From NCBI RefSeq assembly GCF_030540875.1, contig NZ_JAUOEM010000001.1, forward strand, positions 248,001 to 312,000: a stretch of DNA of 64,000 nucleotides. Direction: 5' to 3'. The stretch's first letter is position 1. Every line of letters starts with the position of its first letter. Source of the DNA: Flavivirga amylovorans (lineage in GTDB: Bacteria > Bacteroidota > Bacteroidia > Flavobacteriales > Flavobacteriaceae). Both the position numbers and the translations under genes were made by a program. Positions 42,770 to 52,046 of this stretch are shown piece after piece. Below the pieces are notes generated by a model, which was not told where the DNA came from, made no database searches, and saw nothing but the letters and a program-made list of their open reading frames with translations.

Positions 42770-43448
42770 AGGGATTACAGATGTGTTTTTTGATTTAGAC
42801 CATACCTTATGGGATTTTGATAAAAATTCTGCACTGACATTTGAAAAAATATTAACTTTAAACGATATTAATGTTGATATAAATAATTTTTTAGGTTATT
42901 ATGTTCCCATAAATTTAAAGTATTGGAAATTATACAGAGAAGAAAAAATAGACAAAAAAACATTGCGTTTTGGAAGGTTATATGAAGCTTTTTCTGCAAT
43001 TGGTTATCAAATTGAAGAAGCTGTTATCTATAAATTATCGGATGATTATATAACTTATTTATCAACGTTTAATTATCTATTTGAAAATACTTTTGAGATC
43101 CTAGATTATTTAAATCTCAATTATAATTTGCATATCATAACTAATGGGTTTGACGAAGTACAACATAAAAAGTTAACCCGATCTAATATTCATAAATACT
43201 TTAAAACAGTTACAAATTCAGAGATGGTAGGCGTTAAAAAACCAAACCCCAAAATTTTTAATTTTGCACTACAATTAGCTAATTCTAACAGTGCCCAAAG
43301 TGTTATGATTGGAGATAGTTATGAAGCTGATATTCTTGGCGCAAAAAATATTGGCATGGAAGTTGTTCTTTTTGATATTAATAACACAGCTGTTAATAAT
43401 GATATTAATAGAATTAACAATTTAATCCAATTAAAGGAGTATCTATAA
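42750..43448 (+). CDS. YjjG-type HAD nucleotidase (noncanonical pyrimidine nucleotidase)
   Basis: 232 residues of the HAD superfamily. Motif I is FFDLDHTLWDF near residue 14 (nucleophile Asp14 in the first motif), motif II HIITNGF, motif III KPNPKIF and motif IV IGDSYEADILGAK. The YjjG/YfnB subgroup removes phosphate from noncanonical pyrimidine nucleotides and other small phosphomonoesters, acting as a house-cleaning enzyme. It overlaps the deacetylase-like gene by 20 bases, so translation is coupled. Confidence 0.87.
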   Translation: MKQTKLEGITDVFFDLDHTLWDFDKNSALTFEKILTLNDINVDINNFLGYYVPINLKYWKLYREEKIDKKTLRFGRLYEAFSAIGYQIEEAVIYKLSDDYITYLSTFNYLFENTFEILDYLNLNYNLHIITNGFDEVQHKKLTRSNIHKYFKTVTNSEMVGVKKPNPKIFNFALQLANSNSAQSVMIGDSYEADILGAKNIGMEVVLFDINNTAVNNDINRINNLIQLKEYL

Positions 43449-43497
43449 TGTACTAATTCTCCTATTTTATCGTTAAGTCCTTAAATCTCTAACCTTT

Positions 43498-44061
43498 ATG
43501 CGAAAGCGAATAATTAAATTCTTGTTTTTAGTCATTGTACCGTGTGTAAATTTTTTTTCTTGTGCAAAGGAAATTGATTTTGAGCAAGCCGATGATTTTG
43601 AAATTTCCCCTGTAATAGAATCCAGCCTTATATTTTTTGATGAGCCTGCTAGTTCTTTTTTTACTAGTAGTGCAGAAATAATTTCTATAAAGGATTCTAT
43701 AAGTATAGAGGTTTTTAATAATGATTTTGTTGTTGATAATCTTATTAAAGCCGATTTTGTATTTGAAGCTACAAATTCAATCAATAGAACATTTCAAATA
43801 CAAGTAGATTTTATTAACGATGCAGACCAACAAGTACATTCGTTCACACTTCAAGCTTTGTCATCAACAGATGGTAGTGACCTTTTATCAAATTATATAG
43901 AAGTATTTGAAGGCGATGAGTTAGACGCCTTAAAAAATACTTCAAAACTAGTATTCACCCTTAGCTTGTTACCTGGAGACACTATTAATCCAACTACACC
44001 AGGTAGAATAAAATTAAAATCAAAGGCTATTTTTTATTTGAATATAGGTGATTCCATATGA
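43498..44061 (+). CDS. Lipoprotein of unknown function, first gene of a DUF5723 cluster
   Basis: 187 residues. A hydrophobic signal (FLFLVIVPCVNFFS) ends at a lipobox-like cysteine (SCAKEI), so it is probably lipid-modified, with acidic residues (EIDFEQADD) following. The mature part shows beta-rich character (FVFEATNSINRTFQIQVDF, LKSKAIFYLNIG at the end). I do not recognise a domain. It overlaps the DUF5723 gene by 4 bases (ATGA) and so belongs to the same operon. Confidence 0.65.
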   Translation: MRKRIIKFLFLVIVPCVNFFSCAKEIDFEQADDFEISPVIESSLIFFDEPASSFFTSSAEIISIKDSISIEVFNNDFVVDNLIKADFVFEATNSINRTFQIQVDFINDADQQVHSFTLQALSSTDGSDLLSNYIEVFEGDELDALKNTSKLVFTLSLLPGDTINPTTPGRIKLKSKAIFYLNIGDSI

Positions 44062-45473
44062 GAAAATTAATGATGTATTTTATAATTGTTTCGTGTTGCT
44101 TTTCATTCTCACAGAACAAGCAGTTACTTTATGGGTTTTCAGAAATACCACAATCTTTACTACTAAATCCAGGAGGTAAAATAACGAATGATTTCTATTT
44201 TGGGATTCCTTTACTATCACATATTCATAGTAATGTAGGTATTACTGGTAGTACTGTTTATGATATTTTCGCAAATGATGGTATCGATTTTAATACCAAG
44301 TTGCAACATGCTGTTTATGGTATGAATTCCAAAGATTTTTTTAGTGCAAACCAACAGCTAGAAATTTTTTCTGGAGGGTTTTCTTTTGGAAGTTCATATG
44401 AAAAGAATCAATATTTGAGTTTTGGTGTATATCAGGAATTAGATTTTATAGCTTATTTTCCTAAGGATTTGGCAGTTTTAGCTTTAGAAGGAAATCAGAA
44501 TAATATTAATAGACCTTTTAAAACAAGTGATATAAATGTAACTGCCGAAGCTATTTCAGTATTTCATGTAGGCTATAATAAAAAAGTAAATAACAAACTT
44601 ACTTTTGGTGTTAGAGGAAAAATATATTCGAGTATTGCAAACATAAATTCTACAAAAAACAAAGGACACTTTACAACTACAAATGGACAAAATAATTTTT
44701 ATAACCATATCTTTAATTTAGATTTAGAAGCCCGAACATCTGGTCTGACGAGTTTAACAAATGATGAATCGGACTCAGGATCTGTCGTTAAAGACTTAAC
44801 AAAACGTGTTTTTTTAGGAGGAAACCTTGGCTTGGGGTTTGACGTTGGAGTTACACGTCAATTGGATGAACAATGGAGTATGGATGTAAGTTTATTGGAT
44901 ATAGGTTTTATTAGACATAAAAAAGACATTGAGAATTATAAAATAGAAGGAAATTATATATATGAAGGTGTCGACCCTATTTTTACAGACACAGCAAACG
45001 GGCAAACAGCAGAAGATTACTGGAATGCAATTGAAGAAGACTTCGAAGATATATTTGAGATAGATACAACAACAGCAAAATATACAACGTGGCGACCTAT
45101 TAAGTTTAATGCGTCATTAAACTACGCTTTTGGAGAAAAAAAATACAAAGATTGTAATTGCACAAGACCAGAAAAGAGCTATTTAAATAGTACCGGATTG
45201 CAATTATTTGCTATGAGTAGGCCTAAGCAAGCACAACTAGCACTAACAGCATATTATTATAGACGTTTATTTAATGGTTTACAGGTTAAAGCAACTTATA
45301 CAATAGATTCTTACTCAGCATATAATGTAGGTTTGGGAATGTCTGCTAGATTGGGAGGGGTGAATTTTTATATAATGACAGATAATTTTTTACAATTAAA
45401 AAACATATATAATGCACAAAGTGTATCTTTACAGTTAGGGTTTAACTATATATTTAATAAAAATGAAAACTAA
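44058..45473 (+). CDS. DUF5723 outer-membrane beta-barrel protein
   Basis: 471 residues with a signal peptide (ending CCFSFS-QNKQ) and the DUF5723 opening LLYGFSEIPQSLLLNPGGK. Long alternating aromatic/hydrophobic strands through to the C-terminus (SVSLQLGFNYIFNKN) indicate an outer-membrane barrel of the FadL/OmpP1-like size. The family is typical of Flavobacteriia and uncharacterised. It overlaps the lipoprotein gene by 4 bases and the next gene by 11, so the three are translated together. Confidence 0.78.
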   Translation: MRKLMMYFIIVSCCFSFSQNKQLLYGFSEIPQSLLLNPGGKITNDFYFGIPLLSHIHSNVGITGSTVYDIFANDGIDFNTKLQHAVYGMNSKDFFSANQQLEIFSGGFSFGSSYEKNQYLSFGVYQELDFIAYFPKDLAVLALEGNQNNINRPFKTSDINVTAEAISVFHVGYNKKVNNKLTFGVRGKIYSSIANINSTKNKGHFTTTNGQNNFYNHIFNLDLEARTSGLTSLTNDESDSGSVVKDLTKRVFLGGNLGLGFDVGVTRQLDEQWSMDVSLLDIGFIRHKKDIENYKIEGNYIYEGVDPIFTDTANGQTAEDYWNAIEEDFEDIFEIDTTTAKYTTWRPIKFNASLNYAFGEKKYKDCNCTRPEKSYLNSTGLQLFAMSRPKQAQLALTAYYYRRLFNGLQVKATYTIDSYSAYNVGLGMSARLGGVNFYIMTDNFLQLKNIYNAQSVSLQLGFNYIFNKNEN

Positions 45474-46356
45474 ATTTTTCTCTTTAATTATAACATGTTT
45501 TATTGTTGCTAATGTTTTTTCACAATCTAATTTAAGCGATTATAAGTACGTGATTGTTCCTAATAAATTTGATTTTTTAAAACAGAAAGACCAATATCAA
45601 TTAAATTCTTTAGCACAATTTTTATTTAAAAAATATGGATTTGAAGCATTGATGGAAGGAGATGCTTATCCTGAAGATTTAATTAGAAATAGATGTTTAG
45701 CATTAAGATCTGATGTATCTAAAGAAACTGGAATGTTTAAAACCAAATTAGCAATACAACTGAAGGATTGTAACGATCAGATAGTTTATTCATCTAATTT
45801 AGGAGAAAGTAGAGAAAAAGATTATGCTAAAGCTTATAATGAAGCTCTAAGAAATGCTTTTAAATCTATAGAAACTCTCAAATATAAATACAAACCTAAT
45901 AAAAGTATAACAGGTTTACAAACAACTCAAAGTACCGAAGTTAGTAATGAAGTAACGCAAGAGATTGAGCAACTAAAGCAAGAGATTCAAAACCTTAAAA
46001 AGGAAAAAGAAGTAGAAGCTATAGCAAATAATACTAGTGAGGCTATTCAACCTAAATCAAAAGTAGAAGTAGCACCAGTAGTACCAGTACCTATAATTCA
46101 AGAAAAAACCAATAGCATAGAAACTGGTGTAAAAGAAGTGTTATCTAAGGTGTTATATGCTCAAGAAATTGAGAATGGGTTTCAATTGGTAGATAGTTCT
46201 CCAAAGGTAGTTTACAAAATCAGACAAACAAGACTTGATAATGTGTTTTTAGTAGAAAACACTAGTGCTATTATTTATAAAAAAGAGGGTATTTGGACTA
46301 TTGAATATTACTCAAATAATACGCTTAAATATGAAGAATTAAATATTAAGTTTTAG
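45463..46356 (+). CDS. Exported conserved protein of unknown function
   Basis: 297 residues with a signal peptide (ending VANVFS-QSNL). The N-terminal half, YKYVIVPNKFDFLKQKDQYQ and NRCLALRSDVSKETGMFKTK, is followed by a coiled region (EIEQLKQEIQNLKKEKEVEA, about 170-190) and a C-terminal beta domain (YKIRQTRLDNVFLVENTSAI and on). I know it only as a flavobacterial conserved type; function unknown. Its start overlaps the DUF5723 gene by 11 bases, which suggests that the three products act together at the envelope. Confidence 0.68.
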   Translation: MKTKFFSLIITCFIVANVFSQSNLSDYKYVIVPNKFDFLKQKDQYQLNSLAQFLFKKYGFEALMEGDAYPEDLIRNRCLALRSDVSKETGMFKTKLAIQLKDCNDQIVYSSNLGESREKDYAKAYNEALRNAFKSIETLKYKYKPNKSITGLQTTQSTEVSNEVTQEIEQLKQEIQNLKKEKEVEAIANNTSEAIQPKSKVEVAPVVPVPIIQEKTNSIETGVKEVLSKVLYAQEIENGFQLVDSSPKVVYKIRQTRLDNVFLVENTSAIIYKKEGIWTIEYYSNNTLKYEELNIKF

Positions 46357-46382
46357 CAACTAGTATTTAGTGCTGTAAGATA

Positions 46383-47660
46383 TTAATATCCATATTTATC
46401 TTTCCAACGCTGCTTTAGAAACTCTTTGTGAGCATTTTCGCGAGCATTATTACCAGGTTCGTAAAGCTTTGTGCTTTTAATTTCATCTGGTAAAAACTCC
46501 TGATTGGCAAAGTTGAGATCATAATTATGTGCATATTTATAATTATCACCATAACCTAATTCTTTCATCAACTTGGTCGGAGCGTTCCTTATTTCCAAGG
46601 GTACGGACAAGTTGCCTGTTTCTTTAACTAATTGTTGTGCTTTACCAATAGCTTTATAAGCTGCATTGCTTTTGGGTGAGCATGCTAAATATGTAGCACA
46701 CTGACTTAATATAATTCTAGATTCAGGGTAGCCTATTGTAGAAACGGCCTGGAATGCATTGTTTGCTATGACTAGAGCAGTTGGGTTGGCATTGCCTATA
46801 TCTTCACTGGCTAAAATGAGTAACCTACGGGCTATAAATTTTACATCTTCACCACCTTCCACCATTCGAGCCAACCAATATACTGCAGCATTTGGATCGC
46901 TACCTCGTATCGATTTTATAAACGCAGAAATAATATCGTAGTGCTGTTCACCAGTTTTATCATAATGAACTGTATTACTTTGAACTCTTTCCAAAACAGA
47001 TTCATCGGTAATGGTTATTTTATCAGAATCATAAGAATTTACTATAAGTTCAAAAATATTAAGAAGTTTCCTGGCATCACCTCCAGAAAGCCTTATAAGA
47101 GCATTCGTTTCTTTTAGTTTAATTGTTTTTTTAGAGATATATTCATCTTGCTCGATTGCACGCTTTAAAAGTAGCTCTAAATCGGTTTTATTAAAAGCAT
47201 TTAAAATATAAACTTGACAGCGAGATAAAAGTGCCGAAATAACTTCAAAACTAGGGTTTTCTGTAGTAGCTCCAATGAGTGTAATCCAGCCTTTTTCTAC
47301 TGCTTGTAATAAAGAATCTTGCTGTGATTTGCTAAACCTATGAATTTCGTCAATGAACAAAATAGGATTTTTTGTAGTAAATAATCCGCCACTCTGTTTC
47401 GCTTTATCAATAACATCACGAATGTCTTTAACACCAGAATTTATAGCACTAAGTGTATAAAAAGGCCTGCCAGATTCTGTAGCAATAATATTTGCAAGAG
47501 TAGTTTTCCCTGTACCTGGAGGCCCCCATAAAACCATAGAAGGGATTAAACCTTGTTTTATATGCTGTGTTAAACTACCCTGTTTACCAACTAGGTGATT
47601 TTGACTTACATAGTCATTTAAAGTTTTTGGTCTTAAACGTTCAGCTAACGGTTCATTCAT
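46383..47660 (-). CDS. rarA: Replication-associated recombination protein A (AAA+ ATPase)
   Basis: 425-residue cytoplasmic AAA+ protein of the RarA/MgsA/WRNIP1 family, acting at stalled replication forks. Walker A is GPPGTGKTTL near residue 46, Walker B is LFIDEIHRF near 98, and sensor 1 TTENPSFEV with the arginine-finger region LLSRCQVY follows. The C-terminal tetramerisation part carries DPNAAVYWLARMVEGGED. Length and motifs are standard. It converges on the DUF5723 cluster; the 265-base upstream gap holds a small hairpin of the dispersed type (47681-47701). Confidence 0.95.
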   Translation of the reverse strand: MNEPLAERLRPKTLNDYVSQNHLVGKQGSLTQHIKQGLIPSMVLWGPPGTGKTTLANIIATESGRPFYTLSAINSGVKDIRDVIDKAKQSGGLFTTKNPILFIDEIHRFSKSQQDSLLQAVEKGWITLIGATTENPSFEVISALLSRCQVYILNAFNKTDLELLLKRAIEQDEYISKKTIKLKETNALIRLSGGDARKLLNIFELIVNSYDSDKITITDESVLERVQSNTVHYDKTGEQHYDIISAFIKSIRGSDPNAAVYWLARMVEGGEDVKFIARRLLILASEDIGNANPTALVIANNAFQAVSTIGYPESRIILSQCATYLACSPKSNAAYKAIGKAQQLVKETGNLSVPLEIRNAPTKLMKELGYGDNYKYAHNYDLNFANQEFLPDEIKSTKLYEPGNNARENAHKEFLKQRWKDKYGY

Positions 47661-47680
47661 AATGTAAAATTAAAGTATTT

Positions 47681-47701
47681 ATACTGAACTTGTTTCAGTA
47701 T
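47681..47701. repeat. Palindromic repeat unit upstream of rarA
   Basis: ATACTGAA-CTTGT-TTCAGTAT forms an 8-base-pair stem. The TGAACTTGTTTCAG core matches a dispersed palindrome common in flavobacterial genomes. It lies in the 265-base gap between the divergent rarA and rhomboid genes; the rest of that gap shows no gene. Confidence 0.5.
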
Positions 47702-47925
47702 CTATTATATTTTTAAGGAGATATTTTTCAAATTAATTAAAAAATAAAGCGCTGTTGCTTGATAAATAGTTCAGGAAATCTTTATCTGACAATTTAGCAT
47801 TAAAGCAAATCTTGGTGAACTATTTGTTATCTTTATTTAGTATGAATGAAAACGACCAATAATTTTAATATATGGAACAATTTAGTTATGTGAATTACAT
47901 CCGACTAAATAAAAAATAAGCCCAA

Positions 47926-48648
47926 ATGAAAAACAGAGACCACTTTAAATTTTCTACAGGAGTTATTCTCTACCCCATCCTTTTTGTATTAGCTATTTGG
48001 TTAGTGTTTTGGTTTGAGGTACGTTTTGGCTTTAATTTTAGTAAATATGGGGTGTATCCTCAAAATTTGAAAGGTTTAAGAGGAATTATTTTGAGTCCGT
48101 TTATTCACGGAGATATAGAGCATATTTATCATAATACCATTCCATTATTTGTGCTATCCATGGCTTTGTTTTACTTCTACAAGCCTATTGCTTGGAAAGT
48201 GATACTATTTGGTATTTTATTCTCAGGATTTTTTACCTGGTGTATTGGAAGACCATCTTATCATATTGGAGCTAGCGGCCTTATTTATGTATTAGTAAGT
48301 TTCACTTTTTTTAAAGGTGTATTTGCAAAGCATTACAGGCTTATAGCATTATCTCTTCTGGTTATCTTTCTTTACGGTAGTATGTTATGGTATGCAGCTC
48401 CTGTAAAAGAAGGCATTTCATGGGAAGGACATTTGTCAGGTTTGGTTACAGGTTTATTATTTGCACTTTTCTTTAGAAGAAATATTGCAAAACCAAAAAA
48501 ATATGTTTGGGAACAAGAAAGCTATAATGAAGAAGATGATCCTTTTTTACAGCATTTTGATGAGAATGGTAACTTTATTGAACGTATTGAAAACGAGGAG
48601 ACCCCTCCTATTATAAATTACACCTATAAAGAAAATAAAGAGAACTAG
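47926..48648 (+). CDS. Rhomboid family intramembrane serine protease
   Basis: 240 residues with six hydrophobic segments. The HxxxN of the family is HIYHN near residue 65, the catalytic serine is in the membrane motif GASGLIY near 118, and the catalytic histidine is in WEGHLSGLVTG near 167. This is an intramembrane serine dyad cutting transmembrane segments. The C-terminal tail (about 195-240) is hydrophilic and acidic (NEEDDPFLQHFDENG). Its stop shares bases 48645-48648 with the convergent rlmB stop. Confidence 0.92.
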   Translation: MKNRDHFKFSTGVILYPILFVLAIWLVFWFEVRFGFNFSKYGVYPQNLKGLRGIILSPFIHGDIEHIYHNTIPLFVLSMALFYFYKPIAWKVILFGILFSGFFTWCIGRPSYHIGASGLIYVLVSFTFFKGVFAKHYRLIALSLLVIFLYGSMLWYAAPVKEGISWEGHLSGLVTGLLFALFFRRNIAKPKKYVWEQESYNEEDDPFLQHFDENGNFIERIENEETPPIINYTYKENKEN

Positions 48649-49379
48649 AGACGTTGTCTTACTGCTTCATATAAAAAAGCACCACAAGCTACAGAAACAT
48701 TTAAAGATTCAATGTCACCTAGTATAGGTAATTTTGCTTTTGCATCGACAACTTTCAAAGTAGAAGGGTTAATACCTCTGCCTTCAGACCCCATAATAAT
48801 AGCACAAGATTCTTTAAAAGAAACATCATATAGTGTATTATTTGTTTTTTCGGTTGCGGCAATAACATTTATACCAGATGCTTGCATATAAAAAACGGCA
48901 TCTTTAATATGGTCAACTTTACAAATGGGCACTTTAAAAACGGCACCAGCACTTGTTTTTATAGTGTCTCCATTTACTGGCGCACCACCTTTTTTCTGAA
49001 TAATAATACCATCAACACCAGTACATTCTGCAGTACGTATAATAGCTCCAAAATTACGAACATCGCTTAATTGATCTAGTAATAAAAAAAGAGGTGTTTT
49101 GCCAGATTCTAAAACACTTAAAACTAAAGTCTCCATCTCATGAAACGCAATTGGAGAAATTTGAGCAACGGCACCCTGGTGATTTTTTCTGGTAAGCCTG
49201 TTAAGTTTTTCGACAGGAACATAAGAAGAGTTTATTGCATTTTTTCTTAAAATAGTTTCTAATTCGCTAAAAAGCTCTCCTTTAAGACCTTTTTGAAGAA
49301 ATACTTTATCGATTGTTTCACCAGCATTAATTGCTTCAATAATAGCTCTAATTCCAAAAATTTGTGTTTGTTCTTGCAT
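48645..49379 (-). CDS. rlmB: 23S rRNA (guanosine-2'-O)-methyltransferase RlmB
   Basis: 244-residue SPOUT (TrmH-like) methyltransferase that methylates the 2'-OH of a guanosine in the ribosomal peptidyl-transferase region. An N-terminal substrate-binding part (GIRAIIEAINAGETIDKVFLQKG) precedes the knot domain, with LSDVRNFGAIIRTAECTG near residue 113, IMGSEGRGI near 195 and SLNVSVACGAFLYE near 220. ATG 49379 (MQEQTQIFG) is chosen; an earlier ATG at 49403 adds a segment with no family match. An efficient terminator for the upstream lipoprotein operon ends just before it. Confidence 0.93.
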   Translation of the reverse strand: MQEQTQIFGIRAIIEAINAGETIDKVFLQKGLKGELFSELETILRKNAINSSYVPVEKLNRLTRKNHQGAVAQISPIAFHEMETLVLSVLESGKTPLFLLLDQLSDVRNFGAIIRTAECTGVDGIIIQKKGGAPVNGDTIKTSAGAVFKVPICKVDHIKDAVFYMQASGINVIAATEKTNNTLYDVSFKESCAIIMGSEGRGINPSTLKVVDAKAKLPILGDIESLNVSVACGAFLYEAVRQRL

Positions 49380-49396
49380 GGGGTAAAGGTATAAAA

Positions 49397-49423
49397 AAAC
49401 CACCTCTATTGAGGTGGTTTTTT
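49397..49423 (-). terminator. Intrinsic terminator of the SusC/SusD operon
   Basis: ACCACCTC-TATT-GAGGTGGT is an 8-base-pair stem with A-runs and T-runs on its two sides. On the minus strand it is followed by a run of T. It lies just downstream of the last gene of the susC operon and just before rlmB. Confidence 0.85.
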
Positions 49424-49446
49424 AGTACTAGTTATTTTATAATTGA

Positions 49447-49929
49447 TTATTCATCTTCTAAGAAACCAGTTCTTCTGTAACCTGAATATACCCATATTTC
49501 ACCTGGTATATCAGAAAATTCAGCTGTAAATGTTATACTGTCTGTTACGGTGCCACTAGGCGCTGTTGCTCCATCAGTAATTATTTGACCATCAGTAACT
49601 GTAACTGTTACATCAAAATAGGTTTCTTCTAGATCAGTTCCAGAAAAAGTTTTGGATGCTAAGTCTAAGTTAACCTTAGCTTTTAAGCCCCAACCATGTT
49701 GTTGATCATCAAGCCACATTTCAGTAATTGAATTTGCAGACGTATTGTATGTGCTTATATGATCATGGGCATAATCTGCACCATCTCTAGTTATATTAAC
49801 AACCCAATCACCAGCTATTTCTGCTATAGCTGTTGCGCCTGGGTCTGGGTCGCCACCTTCATCACAAGAAATAAATATGCTTAGTGTGAATAGTAGTATA
49901 ACCGATTTTATTATATTTATTTTTTTCAT
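49447..49929 (-). CDS. Lipoprotein of the lipid-binding putative hydrolase type, last gene of the SusCD operon
   Basis: 160 residues. Signal peptide IIKSVILLFTLSIFIS ends at a lipobox Cys followed by an acidic stretch (CDEGGDPD), which in Bacteroidota acts as a surface-export signal. The mature part EIAGDWVVNITRDG and TAEFSDIPGEIWVYSGYRRTG recalls the 'lipid-binding putative hydrolase' (lipocalin-like) proteins often found next to SusCD genes. No catalytic residues are evident. ATG 49929 is preferred to the in-frame upstream ATG at 49971, which lies inside the previous gene. It follows that gene by 10 bases, with the terminator at 49397-49423 after it. Confidence 0.68.
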   Translation of the reverse strand: MKKINIIKSVILLFTLSIFISCDEGGDPDPGATAIAEIAGDWVVNITRDGADYAHDHISTYNTSANSITEMWLDDQQHGWGLKAKVNLDLASKTFSGTDLEETYFDVTVTVTDGQIITDGATAPSGTVTDSITFTAEFSDIPGEIWVYSGYRRTGFLEDE

Positions 49930-49939
49930 AATTATTATT

Positions 49940-50542
49940 TTATTGATATTTAAAAGTGTAACCAAATCCATAAGGGTTTACAAATGTTGTAAATTGCCTC
50001 TCTATTGGATCATATGTTAAATCAACAGAAGTTGCACCAAATGGATATACTTGAGGTATTTCAGAGATTGTGTCTCCATCCATTTGAAACCACATTGGGA
50101 AAGTACCACCAAAAGCAAAATCCGTTACAAAAAATATACTAGTAGTACCTTCAACTAAACTAATTATGCCAGTTCTTTCATTTCTAGTGGTATCAAATAT
50201 GTTACCTGATACATCTGTACCAATAATGTTAGGGTCATGTACGATTACTTTTTGAGTAGCATTAATTCCAAATCCGTCAGAATTTACAGCAGAATATACG
50301 ACATCATAAACTCCTGGAACATTAACATCTATATCTGAACTAAATTCTACTGGTAATTCTTCTCCTGCTTCAATTGCAGTTGCAGCTGCACTAAATGGAA
50401 CCCCCATAGGATGTACTACTATAGCTTCAAATTCAAAAAGAGGAAGGTTTGTTATACTGTTAACGTTTCCTGTAGACTCTGTTTCACAAGAGCTAAAGAT
50501 AAGCAATGTGATACATGCAATATATTTAATTATTTCTTTCAT
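49940..50542 (-). CDS. Surface lipoprotein with an Ig-like DUF5011/DUF5012-type domain
   Basis: 200 residues. Signal peptide and lipobox at IACITLLIFSSCETES (Cys about residue 18). The mature part contains one beta-sandwich resembling a DUF5011/HYR unit (EFSSDIDVNVPGVYDVVYSAVNSDG), followed by a second beta domain (FGGTFPMWFQMDGDTI..., FGYTFKYQ). It lies between the SusD-like gene and the lipocalin-type gene, as in other SusCD loci that carry accessory surface lipoproteins, so it probably helps glycan or ligand binding at the surface. ATG 50542 is preferred over an in-frame TTG at 50551. Confidence 0.65.
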   Translation of the reverse strand: MKEIIKYIACITLLIFSSCETESTGNVNSITNLPLFEFEAIVVHPMGVPFSAAATAIEAGEELPVEFSSDIDVNVPGVYDVVYSAVNSDGFGINATQKVIVHDPNIIGTDVSGNIFDTTRNERTGIISLVEGTTSIFFVTDFAFGGTFPMWFQMDGDTISEIPQVYPFGATSVDLTYDPIERQFTTFVNPYGFGYTFKYQ

Positions 50543-50557
50543 GATTTTCAATTTTTA

Positions 50558-52027
50558 TTATTGATTCCACCAAATTGGTGTTGTGATTGGTACTATCGCA
50601 GGAGCATTTAGATTCGTCGATGTTTCTCCAGCAGGGTATAATAAACGCTGAGGGAAACCAGTCCCTAATACACCATTAACAGAAACTGCAAATTGTCCAG
50701 GAATATAACCAGCATCTGTTTGTGGAACTGAAGATGTTTCAGGAATACCAGTTCTGTGCCATTCAAAGAAAGCTTCGGCGCCATTTCCAGGATAACTAGC
50801 AACCCATTTTTGAGTAATTATTGCAGTTAGATTTTGCTCGAAAGTCCCTGCTGGATACTCATATGCACCAGTAGCAGCTACAAATGCAGAACCGTCTAAG
50901 CTCCATTTGTTAAAGTTTTCTATAACTGCAGCATCATACATTGCTTTTGCACCTGTACCACTATTATAGCGTTCCATAGCTTCAGCTTGCATAAATAAAC
51001 TTTCTTCATGACTTATAAAGTAAACAGGTGTCGTTGGGCTTAATATAGATACTGCAAAGGTATTTGGTCCCGCTGGATTATTAAAGTCTCCTTGATCTAC
51101 AGAATTTAATGGAGTATCAGGATCATCAGTATAAAACAATGCTTTTCTTGGATCTGCGTTTTCAGTTAAATAAGAAAACATTGTAGTACTTGCTCTTAAA
51201 TTAAGTGCTGTATTTAATTGTCTTTTATCAGATTCGAATAAAGGATTACTTTGATTAGGTGCGTCTATAAATTTATGCTGTTCAATTAAACCTAAGCCAG
51301 CATCAGTATCTAAAAAGGTCACATTAGCATTTAGCATAGCTGTAATTCCTGCTTGAGCAACAGAAGGTCTAGCTTCAGTTTGACGTAAAAATATCTTAAG
51401 TTTAAGTGTATTTGCAAACTTAACCCAGTTACTCATTGTGCCTCCAAAAACTAAATCATCAACTCCAGGTGCATCACCTGTAGAGGTTGTTAAATTACGA
51501 CTTAGAGCATCATCAAGGTCAGTAATCATATTATCGTAAACGGCTTCACCTGTATCAAAATTAGGTTGAAAAATTAAAGGGTCATTCGCTTCACTATATG
51601 GAATATCGCCATACCAATCAGTAAGCATGTGAGAAATGTATGTCTCTAAAACAGTAGCTATCAAATAGTAATTCCAGTTTTCGGCAGCAAGTGCTTTTCT
51701 TTTAATATTTCTTATATCTAAAAGCCCATCATAAGTGTTACGCCATCCACTTTCAGCAATGGCATCTGTAGTTCCAAGTGCATAGCTGTCAACGACACGA
51801 TATTGACTTGACCCAGGGCTTTGTGACCACATTTGTGCCCAAATACCACCTATTAATGCCCAGTTAGCTCCTTGTACACCAGCTACAGCTGTAATACTAG
51901 CCGGTAATTCAACCGCAAAAGTTAAATCATCTGGAGTTAGAAGGTCAGGGTCTCTGTTTATATCTAAATTTGATTCACAAGATATTAACATCCCGAATCC
52001 TATTAATAATATTATTATTTTTTTCAT
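50558..52027 (-). CDS. SusD/RagB family nutrient-binding outer-membrane lipoprotein
   Basis: 489 residues. A lipobox is seen in IIILLIGFGMLISC-ESNLDINRDP. The mature part carries the SusD-like helical (TPR-type) fold: WAQMWSQSPGSSQYR, WRNTYDGLLDIRNIKRKA, DWYGDIPYSEA, MSNWVKFANTLKLKIFLRQ, and C-terminal EAFFEWHRTGIPET. The 'SusD-like 2' layout fits better than classical starch-binding SusD. It is paired with the SusC protein 19 bases upstream and forms the lid over its barrel. The ligand is unknown because no glycoside hydrolase is nearby. Confidence 0.9.
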   Translation of the reverse strand: MKKIIILLIGFGMLISCESNLDINRDPDLLTPDDLTFAVELPASITAVAGVQGANWALIGGIWAQMWSQSPGSSQYRVVDSYALGTTDAIAESGWRNTYDGLLDIRNIKRKALAAENWNYYLIATVLETYISHMLTDWYGDIPYSEANDPLIFQPNFDTGEAVYDNMITDLDDALSRNLTTSTGDAPGVDDLVFGGTMSNWVKFANTLKLKIFLRQTEARPSVAQAGITAMLNANVTFLDTDAGLGLIEQHKFIDAPNQSNPLFESDKRQLNTALNLRASTTMFSYLTENADPRKALFYTDDPDTPLNSVDQGDFNNPAGPNTFAVSILSPTTPVYFISHEESLFMQAEAMERYNSGTGAKAMYDAAVIENFNKWSLDGSAFVAATGAYEYPAGTFEQNLTAIITQKWVASYPGNGAEAFFEWHRTGIPETSSVPQTDAGYIPGQFAVSVNGVLGTGFPQRLLYPAGETSTNLNAPAIVPITTPIWWNQ

Positions 52028-52046
52028 TAGTATATTTTTTTAATTA

